A stretch of DNA of 64,000 bases from Haematobia irritans (lineage: Eukaryota > Arthropoda > Insecta > Diptera > Muscidae). The notes below the pieces were generated by a model. The model was not told where the DNA came from, searched no databases, and saw only the letters and a program-made list of their open reading frames with translations. Positions 1-10,003 of this stretch are shown here, piece by piece. Numbering within the stretch: position 1 is the first letter of the stretch; each line of letters starts with the position of its first letter. Where the stretch lies: positions 53,014,066 through 53,078,065 of the forward strand of contig NC_134400.1 in the NCBI RefSeq assembly GCF_050003625.1, read 5' to 3'. Made by a program: the position numbers and the translations under genes.

Positions 1-745
1 TTTTGCATGGTTATTAGAGGCCGTAAACTAACATCAGGTACCAAATTTCAACCGGATCGGATGAATTTTGCCCCTCCAAGAGGCTCCGGAGGTCAAATCT
101 GGGGATCGGTTTATATGGGGGCTATATATAATTATGGACCGATATGGACCAATTTTTGCATGGTTGTTAAAAACCGTATACTAAGACCACGTACTAAATT
201 TCAACCGGATCGGATAAATTTCGCTCCTCCAAGAGGCTCCGGTGGTCAAATCTGGGGATCGGTTTATATGGGAGCTATATATAATTATGGACCGATATGG
301 ACCAATTTTTGCATGGTTGTTAGAGGCCGTATACTAACATCAGGTACCAAATTTCAACCGGATCGGATGAATTTTGCCCCTCCAAAAGTCTCCGGAGGTC
401 AAATCTGGGGATCGGTTTATATGGGGGCTATATATAATTATGGACCGATATGGACCAATTTTTGCATGGTTGTTAGAGACCATATACTAACATCAGGTAC
501 CAAATTTCAATCGGATCGGATGAATTTTTCCCCTCCAAGAGGCTCCGGAGGTCAAATCTGGGGATCGGTTTATATGGGGGCTATATATAATTATGGACCG
601 ATATGGACCAATTTTTGCATGGTTGTTAGAGACCGTATACTAAGACCACGTACCAAATTTCAACCGGATCGGATGAATTTTGCTGCTCCGGGAGGCTCCC
701 CAAGCCAAATTTGGGGATCGGTTTATATGGGGGCTATACGTAAAC
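1..745. repeat. 153-bp tandem repeat array in HP-A1
   Basis: Successive TTATATGGG starts at 111, 264 and 417 are each exactly 153 bp apart. Each unit reads GGGGATCGGTTTATATGG, GGACCGATATGGACCAATTT, then a CCAAATTTCAACCGGATCGG segment. Units differ from each other by a few percent. Confidence 0.9.
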
Positions 746-857
746 GTATTCCGATATGGCCCATTTTCAATACCATCCGACCTACATCAATAACAACTAT
801 TTGTGCCAAGTTTCAAGTCGATAGCTTGTTTCGTTCGGAAGTTAGCGTGATTTCCAC

Positions 858-942
858 AGACGGACGGACAGCCGGACAGACGGACGGACGGACAGACGGA
901 CGGACGGACAGACGGACGGACAGACGGACGGACGGACGGACA
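858..942. repeat. GGAC/GACA microsatellite (GTCY-type on the other strand)
   Basis: A run of CGGA and CAGA tetramers, the longest of its kind in the window. It is the GTCY microsatellite arm expected of mini-me elements. Confidence 0.85.
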
Positions 943-1058
943 TGCTTAGATCGACTCAGAATTTCACCACGACCCAGAATATATATACTTTATTTCGATG
1001 TGTTACAAACGGAATGACAAAGTTAATATACCCCCATCCTATGGTGGAGGGTATAAAA

Positions 1059-1806
1059 ATAGTAATTGATACTATTCTTTCATAAATTAATATCTTAATA
1101 ATGCTGCAAAAAAGCATAGCCAAAAAGAAGTGAAAATCTTCTTTCTGGGTCCGGAAGTGGTGCAAAATTGGCGGAGAAGCGATGAATGTAATATGAAATT
1201 GTCATAGAACGAATGTCCACCGTTTCAACAGCCGTTGCAATGAATTTGCATCACTTCTTAAGTTGTGATCCAAATTCAGTGTTTTGAATGTGAATTAAAA
1301 AAATTTGTTATATTTTCCCAAATAATTAATTTTTATATTTTTTATGATTTTTAATGCATTCTAACGCTTGTTTGAAACGTTTTCCCTCGAATATTTTCAA
1401 AAATTCTATAATGAATTTAGCATTTTTGTGGCAAAATTTGAATAATTTGTACTATTTTATTTATTCTTACCTTTTTTAAGAAAACAAAAAATTACGCATT
1501 AAAATATGAAAAAATGAAGTAAAAAAACTTCCTGTGTAGTTAAAATAATTAACTTCTTTGTGAAGACATTTTTGGAAGTGCTTTTAAAGTTGTGACATTA
1601 GAACAACTCCCAATTTTTTTGCTGGGAAAAGTGTGGAACTACTTTTAGTTGCTTTATTATAAATTAATTGTCGAGTTATTTTGATGCCTATATTGTTATT
1701 CATTTTTATGAAATAAAACATTAATTGAACCTATAAGTGCAGTCTATAAATTTTCAGCTAGGGGGGCTATAGCCCCCCCTAGGAAAATTGTCTAGCTACG
1801 CTAATG
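1059..1806 (+). mobile_element. Q1 element, right part, containing P1
   Basis: The segment ends with the palindrome GGGGGGGCTATAGCCCCCCC followed by TAGCTACGCTAATGG, and is the inverted copy of Q2 at 12785-14182. The left end is off window or displaced by HP-A1. No open frame. It is followed by HP-A sequence in minus orientation, so Q1 sits in an older HP-A element. Confidence 0.6.
1101..1626 (+). mobile_element. P1, CAGCAAAAAA-ended non-autonomous element
   Basis: Bounded by TGCTGCAAAAAAGC and TTTTTTTGCTGGG, it matches P2 (13404-13900, inverted) and the outer parts of P3 (32307-33785) over most of its length. AT-rich, no coding capacity. Confidence 0.6.
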
Positions 1807-1877
1807 GCCGAACCCCAATCACACAAAAATTGGTCCATATCGCTTCATAATCATGGTTGCCACTAGAGCCAAAAAAT

Positions 1878-2655
1878 ACTAGTTTACACTCAAAATGTAC
1901 ACTTGATGAAAATCAACTTTTCTTATGTATTTTGAGCTGCTGAATTCGAAAAAAATACATTTCTCTGTGGCCGAGAAAAATGTTTGTGTGTGTGATTGGC
2001 TCATATTTGCATGATTTGCCATCGGATTTGTTCACTCAATTGCTTATAACTTTGTCATTTTTCGGTCGTTTTTCTTCTTGTTGGTCTTATTACTTACGTT
2101 TGAGTATCGTCCATACGACCATTTTTTTAAAATGGTTTATACTTTTCTGGCGGAAAAGGTCCATTGTAAAGGTGAGTATTAAGTTCGAGTTTAGCCGCTA
2201 AATTTCACTGAAGTGAAAACTAAATCAGTAATAAAAGCCATAAAATTTGTTGCATGATTGATGGGGAATATCCCAAAGAAAATTTTCACAAAGTTTGTAT
2301 TCCTTAAAATGGATTATTAAAGAAAAGTAATCGTGAAAAAATGACGATTTTAGCGGCTAAACTCGAACTTAATACCCACCTTAAAATACGAATTTTTGCT
2401 TTGATATTTGAACCACTTAACTTATCACAGATCCAATTACACACGATTATTCGTCATCTTATTACCTTTCATTTAAGTTATGATCGGACATTTCTAAAGT
2501 GAAAAAAGAGCGAATTTAAAAATAACGGGATATCTCAAAAACTGTTCCATAAAAGAATTAAAAAAAAATTTTTACGAATTCAGCAGCTCAAAATACATAA
2601 ATACAAAAGTTGATTTTCATCAAGTGTACATGATTTTTTTTTTTTGTAAACTAGT
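1878..2655. mobile_element. S, foldback element of about 780 bp
   Basis: Terminal inverted repeats start ACTAGTTTACA on both sides and continue with GTACACTTGATGAAAATCAA and TATTTTGAGCTGCTGAATTC, about 75 bp per arm with small gaps. A second inverted pair lies inside (2168-2201 and 2348-2382). No coding frame. Host HP-A sequence resumes on the right (AATCTACTAAAATTTTATTT). Confidence 0.75.
2168..2382. mobile_element. inner inverted-repeat element nested in S
   Basis: About 34-bp arms, AAGGTGAGTATTAAGTTCGA on the left and its near-perfect inverse ending AATACCCACCTT on the right, 215 bp overall. A partial relative of the arm (AAAACTCGAACTTAATGCCC) lies near 30020 inside H2. Confidence 0.65.
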
Positions 2656-2656
2656 G

Positions 2657-2887
2657 TAATCTACTAAAATTTTATTTCTATAGAAAATTTTGTCAAAATT
2701 TTATTATTATAGAAAATTTTGTCAAAATGTTATTACTATAGAACATTTTGTCAAAAATTTATTTCTATAGAAAATTTTGTCAAAATTTTATTTCCATTGA
2801 AAATTTTGTCAAAATTTTATTTCTATAGAAAATTTTGTCAAAATTTTATTGCTACAAAAAACTTTGTCGAAATTTTATTTCTAGAGA
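2657..2887. repeat. 29-bp minisatellite, ~8 copies
   Basis: Units of ATTTTATTTCTATAGAAAATTTTGTCAAA type, read in two parts: ATTTTATTTCTATAG and AAAATTTTGTCAAA. Each unit carries the palindrome TTTTCTATAGAAAA or a variant. It belongs to the HP-A family interior. Confidence 0.85.
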
Positions 2888-3237
2888 TTTTTTTTTTTAA
2901 TATATTTCTTTTTGTTTTTTATTGTTGGTTTGTACTTCAATCATAATTGTTGTTTTGATCTCAGCTTAAAAACCATTGCGTTGATTAAACTACAAGAGTA
3001 GCTTAATCAATAGAGCAAAAGAATGTTTGTCAAATGTATTTGGGCAAAGCCCTATAGACTGCAAGATGGTTGGATGGACGCACGTTTCGGAATTACCACA
3101 TTCCTCATCAGCATCATCTACTTGCAGCAAAATTATCAACCAATTATCAGAACAAATTCTGGTAGTTCAACAACCCCAAAGTGAACCACACGTGAACCTT
3201 CCGAAAAAAGGTTTATGATAGTGGGCTTTTGCCGAAT
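2888..3237 (-). mobile_element. 5'-truncated poly(A) retroinsertion
   Basis: On the minus strand this insert ends in an A-run (T-run at 2888-2898) after AATAAAAAACAAAAAG, and both sides return to the 29-bp array. This is how a truncated LINE or SINE insertion looks. It contains CGAAACGTGCGTCCATCCAA. The family is not recognised, and the target duplication is too degenerate to fix. Confidence 0.5.
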
Positions 3238-3366
3238 AGAAAAATTTGTCAAAATTTTATTTCTATAGGAAATGTTTTAAAAATTGTATTTCTATAGAAA
3301 ATTTTGTCAAAATTTTATTTCTATAGAAAATTTTGTCAAAATTTTATTTCTATAGAAAATTTTGTC
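3238..3366. repeat. 29-bp minisatellite, continuation
   Basis: About four further units of the same 29-bp repeat, continuing the array broken by the retroinsertion. Confidence 0.85.
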
Positions 3367-3371
3367 TCAAA

Positions 3372-3833
3372 AACAAATCGAACGAAAAAGACTGTTTTTC
3401 ATATGTTTGGATGTAAAAATTATATGTTTGGAACTCAAATTTTTAACACAATATTTTTAAGTGCAAGTATATAATGTTCATAAACTAGCATAACATGTTT
3501 GGGACATAAAATGTTTGTAAATATAATATGCTTAGATGCAAACATATATTAATTTCGAAATATCCTATAAATATATATGTGTTTAGAAAGAGAGACCTAG
3601 AGAGTATGCTGCAAGTAAAATAATGGAAGTATCCAATTGGCGCCTTAAAAATATATCCACACAAAGAAAATTTCATTAATTTTTTTTTTCTACCAGTGTA
3701 TGCCCTAAGGTGAAACATAATATATTTGAACAATATAAACAATATTTTGTTTCGGCCAATCCTGAAAATATATATGCTTGAAGTAAAATGTGTTTGGGGT
3801 ATATGTTACGGAAGCGATTTTTTTTTGAGGGTG
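3372..3833. mobile_element. H1, non-autonomous element with CACCCTCA end
   Basis: The right end, read inward, is CACCCTCAAAAAAAAATCGC followed by TTCCGTAACATAT, matching the left end of H2 (26745). The left part carries GACTGTTTTTCATATGTTTG as in H3. It is rich in CATATGTTTG and AACATATT words. A TA follows the right end. No coding frame. Confidence 0.6.
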
Positions 3834-4119
3834 TACCTATAGGCGGTACATATACATGCGAGCTATACCTAAATCTGTACCGATTTCTCCCAAAATCAAT
3901 AGGATTCTATTCTGACACAAACTAGATACTTGTGCTTTATTTGAAGTTGATTGGGCCAAAAACTATGACCTAGACTTTGATTACAAAAATGTGTTCACAG
4001 ACAGACGAACGGACATCGACTCAGGGGCTGGCCCTGAGCAATATTGCCAAAGACACTATGTGTCTATGACGTCTCCTTCTGGGGGTTGCAAACCTGTTCC
4101 ACAGTGTGGCGAAGGAAAT
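3834..4119 (+). mobile_element. HP-B fragment, hairpin end deleted
   Basis: Matches the last ~290 bp of HP-B0: GAGCTATACCTAAATCTGTA, CACAGACAGACGAACGGACA, and a CTGTTCCACAGTGTGGCG end from which the half-hairpin CTTATAATACC is missing. Confidence 0.65.
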
Positions 4120-4128
4120 TAAAAAATT

Positions 4129-4240
4129 TTTTGGTAATAAAAGTTTAAATTTTTCGAACAGAAAATTAAGACAGTTTAACAAACGAAGAACGTTTGCGAC
4201 ACCCGTTTTCCAAACTTTTGTTTTTTCTTTGCACGCAGAG
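4129..4240 (-). mobile_element. T-family terminal relic
   Basis: Reads like the outer 110 bp of a T element: TAATAAAAGTTTAAATTTTT, then CGTTTTCCAAACTTTTG, then TTTCTTTGCACGCA. Only this end remains. Confidence 0.45.
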
Positions 4241-5998
4241 GAACGAAAAAATATTCGTAAATAAAGCAAATATGCCGACAACATTGGTCTTTAATTTTAT
4301 ATTGGGAATATTCATTGCTGCAACCTACTTTCAACCAATTTGTACACCACATGTAAAACTACAACCCTCACCACTTCAGAAAATTTATTGAAGCTTCACT
4401 CTACGCTTCGAATGACTCTTTCATCACCTTAATCACAAAAAGTTGTTCTTAACTCCTTTTCGTGTAGAACATCTGAGCTCTCATTCCCAAAATACTTTTA
4501 CGATATTTGGTAAAATTTCATTCATGCGTGTATACTCTTTTCTTTCGTCGTTGCCATACAAAAACAAAAAAAAAAAAAACAAAAAAGAATTGTTCCCCAT
4601 CTTTAAGGCCAATTATTCATACAACTTGATAAATACGTCTGCGTCTCCTCCCCTTCTTTCCATTTAATTTGTTATACAATTTTTAGTGTCAAAGGTTAAA
4701 AAGTAACATTCTTACCATCAGACATGGCAGTGATGGAGGTGGGGAATATATGAGCGTTTCTTGTGTTGCCATTGTGAAGAGAGCCGAGATGAATTACACG
4801 GCATGCATTATTTTTTCGGCCCAGCTATATGGGATGTCAGTGATATCAAAGGAGTAGATGTTTAATTGGCTGTGCAATGCCAGTTGGTCCTCACTCCAGA
4901 TTGTGAACACCGCTTTGTTTTGGTGAAGAAACAAAATTGTTTCTTGTCTACTCTTTCTTTTTTGGTTTTTGCTTTTTTGGAAATTCAAGGTAATTACTTA
5001 TGTTAAATGTAGCATCGAACAAGCAACAAATAATCATTGGAATGAGGTACAATTGGTATAGTGATAATACTTCGGATGGTAGAATAGAATGGATATGCTA
5101 TGCTACTCAAGGGGATGTGGTAGATGATAACGACTTACTCGTATTTATGATGGAATAACCCATTTCATATGAAACCCATTGCATATACATATGTGTATGA
5201 ATATGGACACAAATACCTATGTGCCAGTCAGTGTGTATTTTTTATTTTACATATTAAACAAATGTTGTATGTATTAAATGAAAACAAAAAAAAAATTGTA
5301 AGCTTTTTAATTTCACTAATTAAACTTAAATCCCATGAGATTAATCTTGGAATTAGAAGATTCAGCGTATGAAATTCTTTCGAGATAGTCATAAATAAAT
5401 TTTCCCCTGATGGTATATACATTGATGTAAATTTATTACTTGACGTGTTAAAAACATATTTTGTACTTCGCCCCCGGAAAATGTGAGACACAACTCAAAC
5501 AACAACAACTTTATTATAACAAATTGAAACAAGACCTAAATTTACCTTTAGATTTATTGGTATTTGTATACAGGCCCTCACGCAAAGGCATTCAAGTTTT
5601 GGAAAATTAGTATATCAAACGTTGTTCTTTTCTATCACTTTCATATAAATCTTCGAGAAGTTTAAACTTTTTAAACAAAACTACATGTTTTGATACACAA
5701 TTTTTATACAAACCGTTTGAGTCGATATACACACAAAAAAATAATTCATTTATTTTATGAATAGTGTTCCCAAAAATTTTCCAAACACGGAATTCATAAA
5801 TTGTATGAAAAAAGTTCATAAATTAAAAAATTCAGGTTTTCATTGACTACGAATGTATACATAATATTAATGAAATTTGTAATATTATAAATGAAGTATA
5901 CATTATATTATAAATGAAGTATCGACATTGGAAAATATGTATTTTTACATAATATATATTAAAAATTTCATGCATTAAATATATCTCTTCTTTTCTTT
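4241..5998. other. AT-rich stretch without recognised features
   Basis: No element ends or tandem arrays could be fixed here. Open frames are short and of biased composition. Part of 5730-5840 is locally self-complementary around AATTCATTTATTTTATGAAT but has no clear ends. Confidence 0.5.
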
Positions 5999-6746
5999 TT
6001 ATACCCTAAACCACATAGTGGTCAGGCTATAATAAGTTTGATCTGCCAAAAAAAATTGCCTACCAGAAATATTGATTTTAGACCCCAATAAAATATATAC
6101 CGATCGACTCAGAATCACCTCCTGAGTCGATCTAGCGCTTGTTGTCCGTCCGTCCGTCTGTCCATGTATTTGTTGTTCACACGATTCCGGTCGCTATTAT
6201 TAACCGATTTAGATGAAATTTGGTACAGGGAGTTTTTTGGGCACAAGGACGGACGCTATTGTCAAATTTAGATATAGCTTCCATATATATGTATCGCCCG
6301 ATTTCGACAAATGGGGTTACGTTGCCCTTTTTTACAAACGGATCGTCACCAAATTTGGCAAAAGATAATCTTTTTCATCGCCCTTCAAGTCTGCAAAATT
6401 TCATCCAAATCGGTTCAGATTTAGATATATCTCCCATATATATGTATCGCCCGATTTTGCCAAATTTGGCCGTAAAACCGTTATTTATCAACCGATCTTA
6501 CTCAAAGTTGGCTAAATGTAATCTTATATAGCACTAACTATATGTGCAAAAAATCATCGAAATAGGTTCAGATTTAGCTATAGCTCCCATACATATGTAC
6601 CGCCCGATTTTTCTAAATTTCATCTTAAAACCCTTATTTATCAACCGATCTTACTCAAAGTTGGCCAAATTTAATCTTCTATCGCAATAACTGTATGTGC
6701 AAAATTTCATCGATATCGGTTCAGATTGAGATATAGCTCCCATATA
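5999..6746 (-). mobile_element. HP-C1, hairpin end and interior
   Basis: Starts at the outward hairpin ATACCCTAAACCACATAGTG, then the block CCTGAGTCGATCTAGCGCTT, GTCCGTCCGTCCGTCTGTCC, and repeated CGGTTCAGATTTAGATATA units. It stops at the TA where the DD37E element begins. The far end is missing; D-type sequence in the opposite orientation follows the transposon. Confidence 0.7.
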
Positions 6747-7496
6747 AAGGGTGATACGGTCAAAATTTGGTCAATATAAACTTGACGCATTTCTTTCAAT
6801 TTTGCATTTAAAAAACCTGAACACCCCTCATTTTGAAGGTGTGTGTGTGTGTAGAATGTTGCTCCTATTTTGATTTTGGAATTCACTCTTCAGTTGTCAA
6901 AATGCTGTCCAAGCAAGAAGAGCAGCGTATCAAAATTTTGCTCGCGCATCGCGAAAATCCGAGCTACTCGCACGCAAAGCTGGCAAAATCGCTAAAAGTT
7001 GTCAAATCAACCTTTACAAATGTAATTAAAGTGTTTGGGGAACGTTTGTCGACAGCCTGGAAGTCTGGATCGGGGGAAAATCGAAAACCGGAAGCCGCTG
7101 AGACGACAAAGAGAGTTGCCGGTAGTTTCAAGCGAAACCCTAACCTCTCTCTCCGAGATGCCGCAAATAAGCTGGGTGTATCGTCTACAACCGTGCATCG
7201 AGCCAAAACACGAGCCGGACTATCGACTTACAAGAAGGTAGTGACTCCAAATCGCGATGATAAACAAAATACGACGGCCAAAGCGCGATCCCGGAGGCTG
7301 TACACGACGATGCTGACGAAGTTTGACTGCGTGGTAATCGACGACGAAACCTACGTCAAAGCCGACTACAAGCAGCTTCCGGGACAGGAGTTTTATACGG
7401 CAAAAGGAAGGGGAAAGGTAGCAGATATTTTCAAGCACATAAAACTGTCAAAGTTCACAAAGAAATATCTGGTTTGGCAAGCCATCTGTACCTGTG

Positions 7497-7843
7497 TGTT
7501 AGGTTAGGTTATGTGGCAGCCCCGTGTATTATGCTCACTTAGACTATTCAGTCCATTGTGATACCACAGTGGTGAACTTCTCTCTTATCACTGAGTGCTG
7601 CCCGATTCCATGTTAAGCTCAATGACAAGGGACCTCCTTTTTATAGCCGAGTCCGAACGGCGTTCCACATTCCAGTGCAACCACTTAGAGAAGCTTTGAA
7701 ACCCTCAGAAATGTCACCAGCATTACTGAGGTGGGATAATCCACCGCTGAAAAACTTTTTGGTGTTCGGTCGTAGCAGGAATCGAACCCACGACCTTGTG
7801 TATGCAAGGCGGGCATGCTAACCATTGCACCACGGTGGCTCCC
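7497..7843 (-). mobile_element. tRNA-headed SINE, 347 bp, inside the transposase
   Basis: Flanked by the 7-bp direct repeat ACCTGTG (7490-7496 and 7844-7850); DD37E copy 2 gives the empty site. On the minus strand it has a tRNA-like head, a body containing CGGACTCGGCTATAAAAAGG, and a 3' tail ending CTGCCACATAACCTAACC. The last ~70 bp match the 3' end of the LOA-like LINE at 17514. A 5'-truncated copy lies at 37104-37328. No protein coding. Confidence 0.9.
7770..7843 (-). promoter_or_regulatory. tRNA-like head with Pol III A and B boxes (SINE)
   Basis: On the minus strand an A-box-like GTGGTGCAATGGTTAGCATG precedes a consensus B box GGTTCGATTCC by normal tRNA spacing. A CCTTG/CAAGG stem lies where the anticodon arm should be, but the acceptor stem does not pair, so this is an internal promoter and not a tRNA. 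It resembles unit A of the T family. Confidence 0.75.
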
Positions 7844-8467
7844 ACCTGTGGCTTGAAAAGCAGCATTTTCATAGCTTCCGGGACTGTCAACCAAGAAATT
7901 TACGTGAAAGAGTGTTTGAATAAACGTCTGCTGCCTTTCCTGAAGAAACACGGTTGTTCCGTACTGTTTTGGCCGGATTTGGCATCTTGCAATTACGGTA
8001 AAAAGGCCATGGAGTGGTACGCCGCCAGCAACGTGCAGGTGGTTCCCAAGGACAAGAACCCTCCCAACACGCCAGAGCTCCGCCCAATTGAGAAATACTG
8101 GGCCATTGTCATGCGGAAGCTAAAGAATACCAATAGAACTGCTAAGGACGAGCGTCAGTTCAAGGCAAACTGGCTTACTGCGGCGAAGAAGGTGGACAAG
8201 GTGGCTGTACAAAATCTGATGGCAGGTGTCAAGCGTGAGGACCGGCAATTCGGATTTGAAAAAGCGAAAGCCTAACTGAATATTTTTCCTGAATTTTATA
8301 CTAGTTGAACTTGAAAAAGAAATTTAATTTGATTTTTTAAATAAACGATTTCACCGATTTACACGCGTTTTCTCTTGACCAAATTTTGACCGTATCACCC
8401 TTTACAAAAACTCTAGAATTAAAATTGAAATCGGCTAACGTACTGGAATGAAATACAACGTTAGTAA

Positions 8468-9540
8468 AAACAAGTAAGGAAAGTCTAAAGTCGGGCGGGG
8501 CCGACTATATTATACCCTTCACTACTTTGTAGATCTAAATTTTCGATACCATATCACATCCGTCAAATGTGTTGGGGGCTATATATAAAGGTTTGTCCCA
8601 CATACATACTTTTAAATATAACTCTATCTGGACAGAATTTGATAGACTTCTACAAAATCTATAGACTCAAAATTTAAGTCGGCTAATGCACTAGGGTGAA
8701 ACGCAATGCGGTCATATGACTGTAAATCGGGCGAAAGCTATATATGGGAGCTATATCTAAATCTGAACCGATTTCAATCAAATTGAGTACAATTAACTAC
8801 ACTACTAATGGTGCTCCTAGTGCAAAATTTCAACCAAATTGGGCCAAAACTCTGGCATCTAGGACCATATTAGTCCATATCGGGCGAAAGATATATATGC
8901 GAGCTATATCTAAATCTTAACCGATTTCAATCAAATTGAAATTTTGCACTGGGAGTGCAATTCTGAACCGATTTCAATCAAATTTGGCGCACATGACTAT
9001 ATTACTAATTGCACTCCTAGTGCAAAATTTCAACCAAATTGGGCCAAAACTGTGGCTTCTGGGGCCATATAAGTCCATATCGGGCGAAAATCATATATGG
9101 AAGCTATATCTAAATCTGAACCGATTTCAATCAAATTTGGCACACAGGACTATTCTACCAATTGTACTCCTTGTGCAAAATTTCAAGCTAATCGGGATAA
9201 AACTCTGGCTTCTGGGTCCATATAAGTGCATATCGGGCGAAAGATGTATATGGGAGCTATATCTAAATCTGAACCGATTTCTTCCAAAATCAATAGGGTT
9301 CTATTCTGACCCAAAATAGGAACATGTGCCAAATTTGAAGGCGATTGGACTTAAATTACGACCTAGACTTTGATCACACAAATGTGTTCACAGACAGACG
9401 AACATGGTTATATCGACTCAGGGAACCACCCCGAGCATTATTGCCAAAGACACCATGTGTCTATCTCGTCTCCTTCTGGGTGTTACAAACATATGCACTA
9501 ACTTATAATACCCTGTTCCACAGTGTGGCGCAGGGTATAA
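8468..9540 (+). mobile_element. HP-B0, complete element nested in HP-D0
   Basis: Both ends are present: AACAAGTAAGGAAAGTCTAA with the GTCGGGCGGGGCCGAC hairpin at the start, and CCCTGTTCCACAGTGTGGCG..CAGGGTATAA at the end. The interior has ~153-bp units (GGGAGCTATATCTAAATCTG) and a short CACAGACAGACGAACATGG block. Inserted in D-type sequence between GTTAGTAAAA and ATATGGGAAAT. About 1.07 kb, no coding capacity. Confidence 0.8.
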
Positions 9541-10003
9541 ATATGGGAAATATGAAGCGAGAGAAATTTTAATGAAATTGTACAAAAGAGCATTTATGAT
9601 TTATCAGGCGATACATATGTATTCGAGATATAGGACAATTAAAGCAATATTTACAATTTTTGCTACTCATCCGTGGCGATTTTACAAGGATATTGGCTGG
9701 ATCTCGCCAAGATATGTGGTCAAGTGTGGGTTGTGATATATTATTTGGTCAAGTCGGGCGACTTGGAGCCTTATTTAAAACTCAACCGTTCTGTGGAAAT
9801 TCTGGCACTACAATGTGTAGGATATGATTAAGATATAGGGAAATTATCACAGAATTTTGTGTAAAGTATGGGAATTTTGGCCATATTTGTATAAAGCGGA
9901 AAAACGAATATATGGAAGCTTTATATAAATCTGAACTAAATTAGATCAAGGTTAGGTTAGGTTAAAATGACAGCCCGATTAAGATTCAGGCTCACTTAGA
10001 CTA

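Larger units (their letters stand above)
1..1058 (+). mobile_element. HP-A1, hairpin-ended mini-me-like element (left part off window)
   Basis: The element enters at the window edge. Seen in order: about five 153-bp tandem units to about 745, a CGGACGGACAGA-type microsatellite at 858-942, the conserved block GATCGACTCAGAATTTCACC, a short TATATATA run, and a terminal hairpin ending GGAGGGTATAAAAA. A TA run and a GTCY run separated by a short conserved block is the published layout of dipteran mini-me repeats, which have been grouped with DINE-1/Helentron-derived elements; that grouping is from memory. It has no coding capacity. The 336-codon open frame across it is an artefact of the in-frame 153-bp period. 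It seems to lie inside the Q1 element, since Q sequence follows directly. Confidence 0.75.
1807..3366 (-). mobile_element. HP-A0 fragment, minus strand, heavily interrupted
   Basis: Pieces of an HP-A interior: an ACCCCAATCACACAAAAATT segment and GGTTGCCACTAGAGCC, then two blocks of 29-bp repeats. It is interrupted by foldback S (1878-2655) and by a poly(A) retroinsertion (2888-3237), and is cut off by H1. Neither terminus is present. Confidence 0.6.
6902..8275 (+). pseudogene. DD37E transposase, split by a SINE
   Basis: The enzyme would cut and paste its own element at TA sites. Starting at the ATG after CTTCAGTTGTCAAA, residues 1-50 form one helix-turn-helix (LSKQEEQRIKILLAHRENP) and 80-105 a second (LSLRDAANKLGVSSTTVHR). 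Catalytic residues visible are D148 in DDETYV, D241 in FWPDLAS and E279 in RPIEKYW, with exactly 37 residues between the last two, the signature of the DD37E group known from mosquitoes. The frame is open to 7496, interrupted by the SINE, and resumes at 7851 to a stop at 8275. The inserted 354 bp is a multiple of three, so the interrupted gene was otherwise a complete 339-residue frame. The SINE carries in-frame stops, so the present gene is dead. Confidence 0.9.
6747..8402 (+). mobile_element. DD37E Tc1/mariner element, copy 1
   Basis: Terminal inverted repeats of about 27 bp begin AAGGGTGATACGGTCAAAAT on the left and read the same inward from the right end, each flanked by TA. Without the SINE and one 7-bp duplication the element is 1302 bp, a normal length for an autonomous Tc1/mariner. 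It carries one transposase frame. Left flank is HP-C1 and right flank is HP-D0, which is not expected of a simple insertion. Confidence 0.92.

Noticed and set aside
7..1017. 336-codon open frame
   Set aside because: It runs across 153-bp repeats (3 x 51), so one stop-free unit keeps the frame open; it ends in microsatellite-coded sequence and the same peptide appears at other repeat arrays on either strand.
2719..2946. short frames of FCQNFISIENFVKI type
   Set aside because: Translation of the 29-bp minisatellite; recurs at 19250 and 29333.
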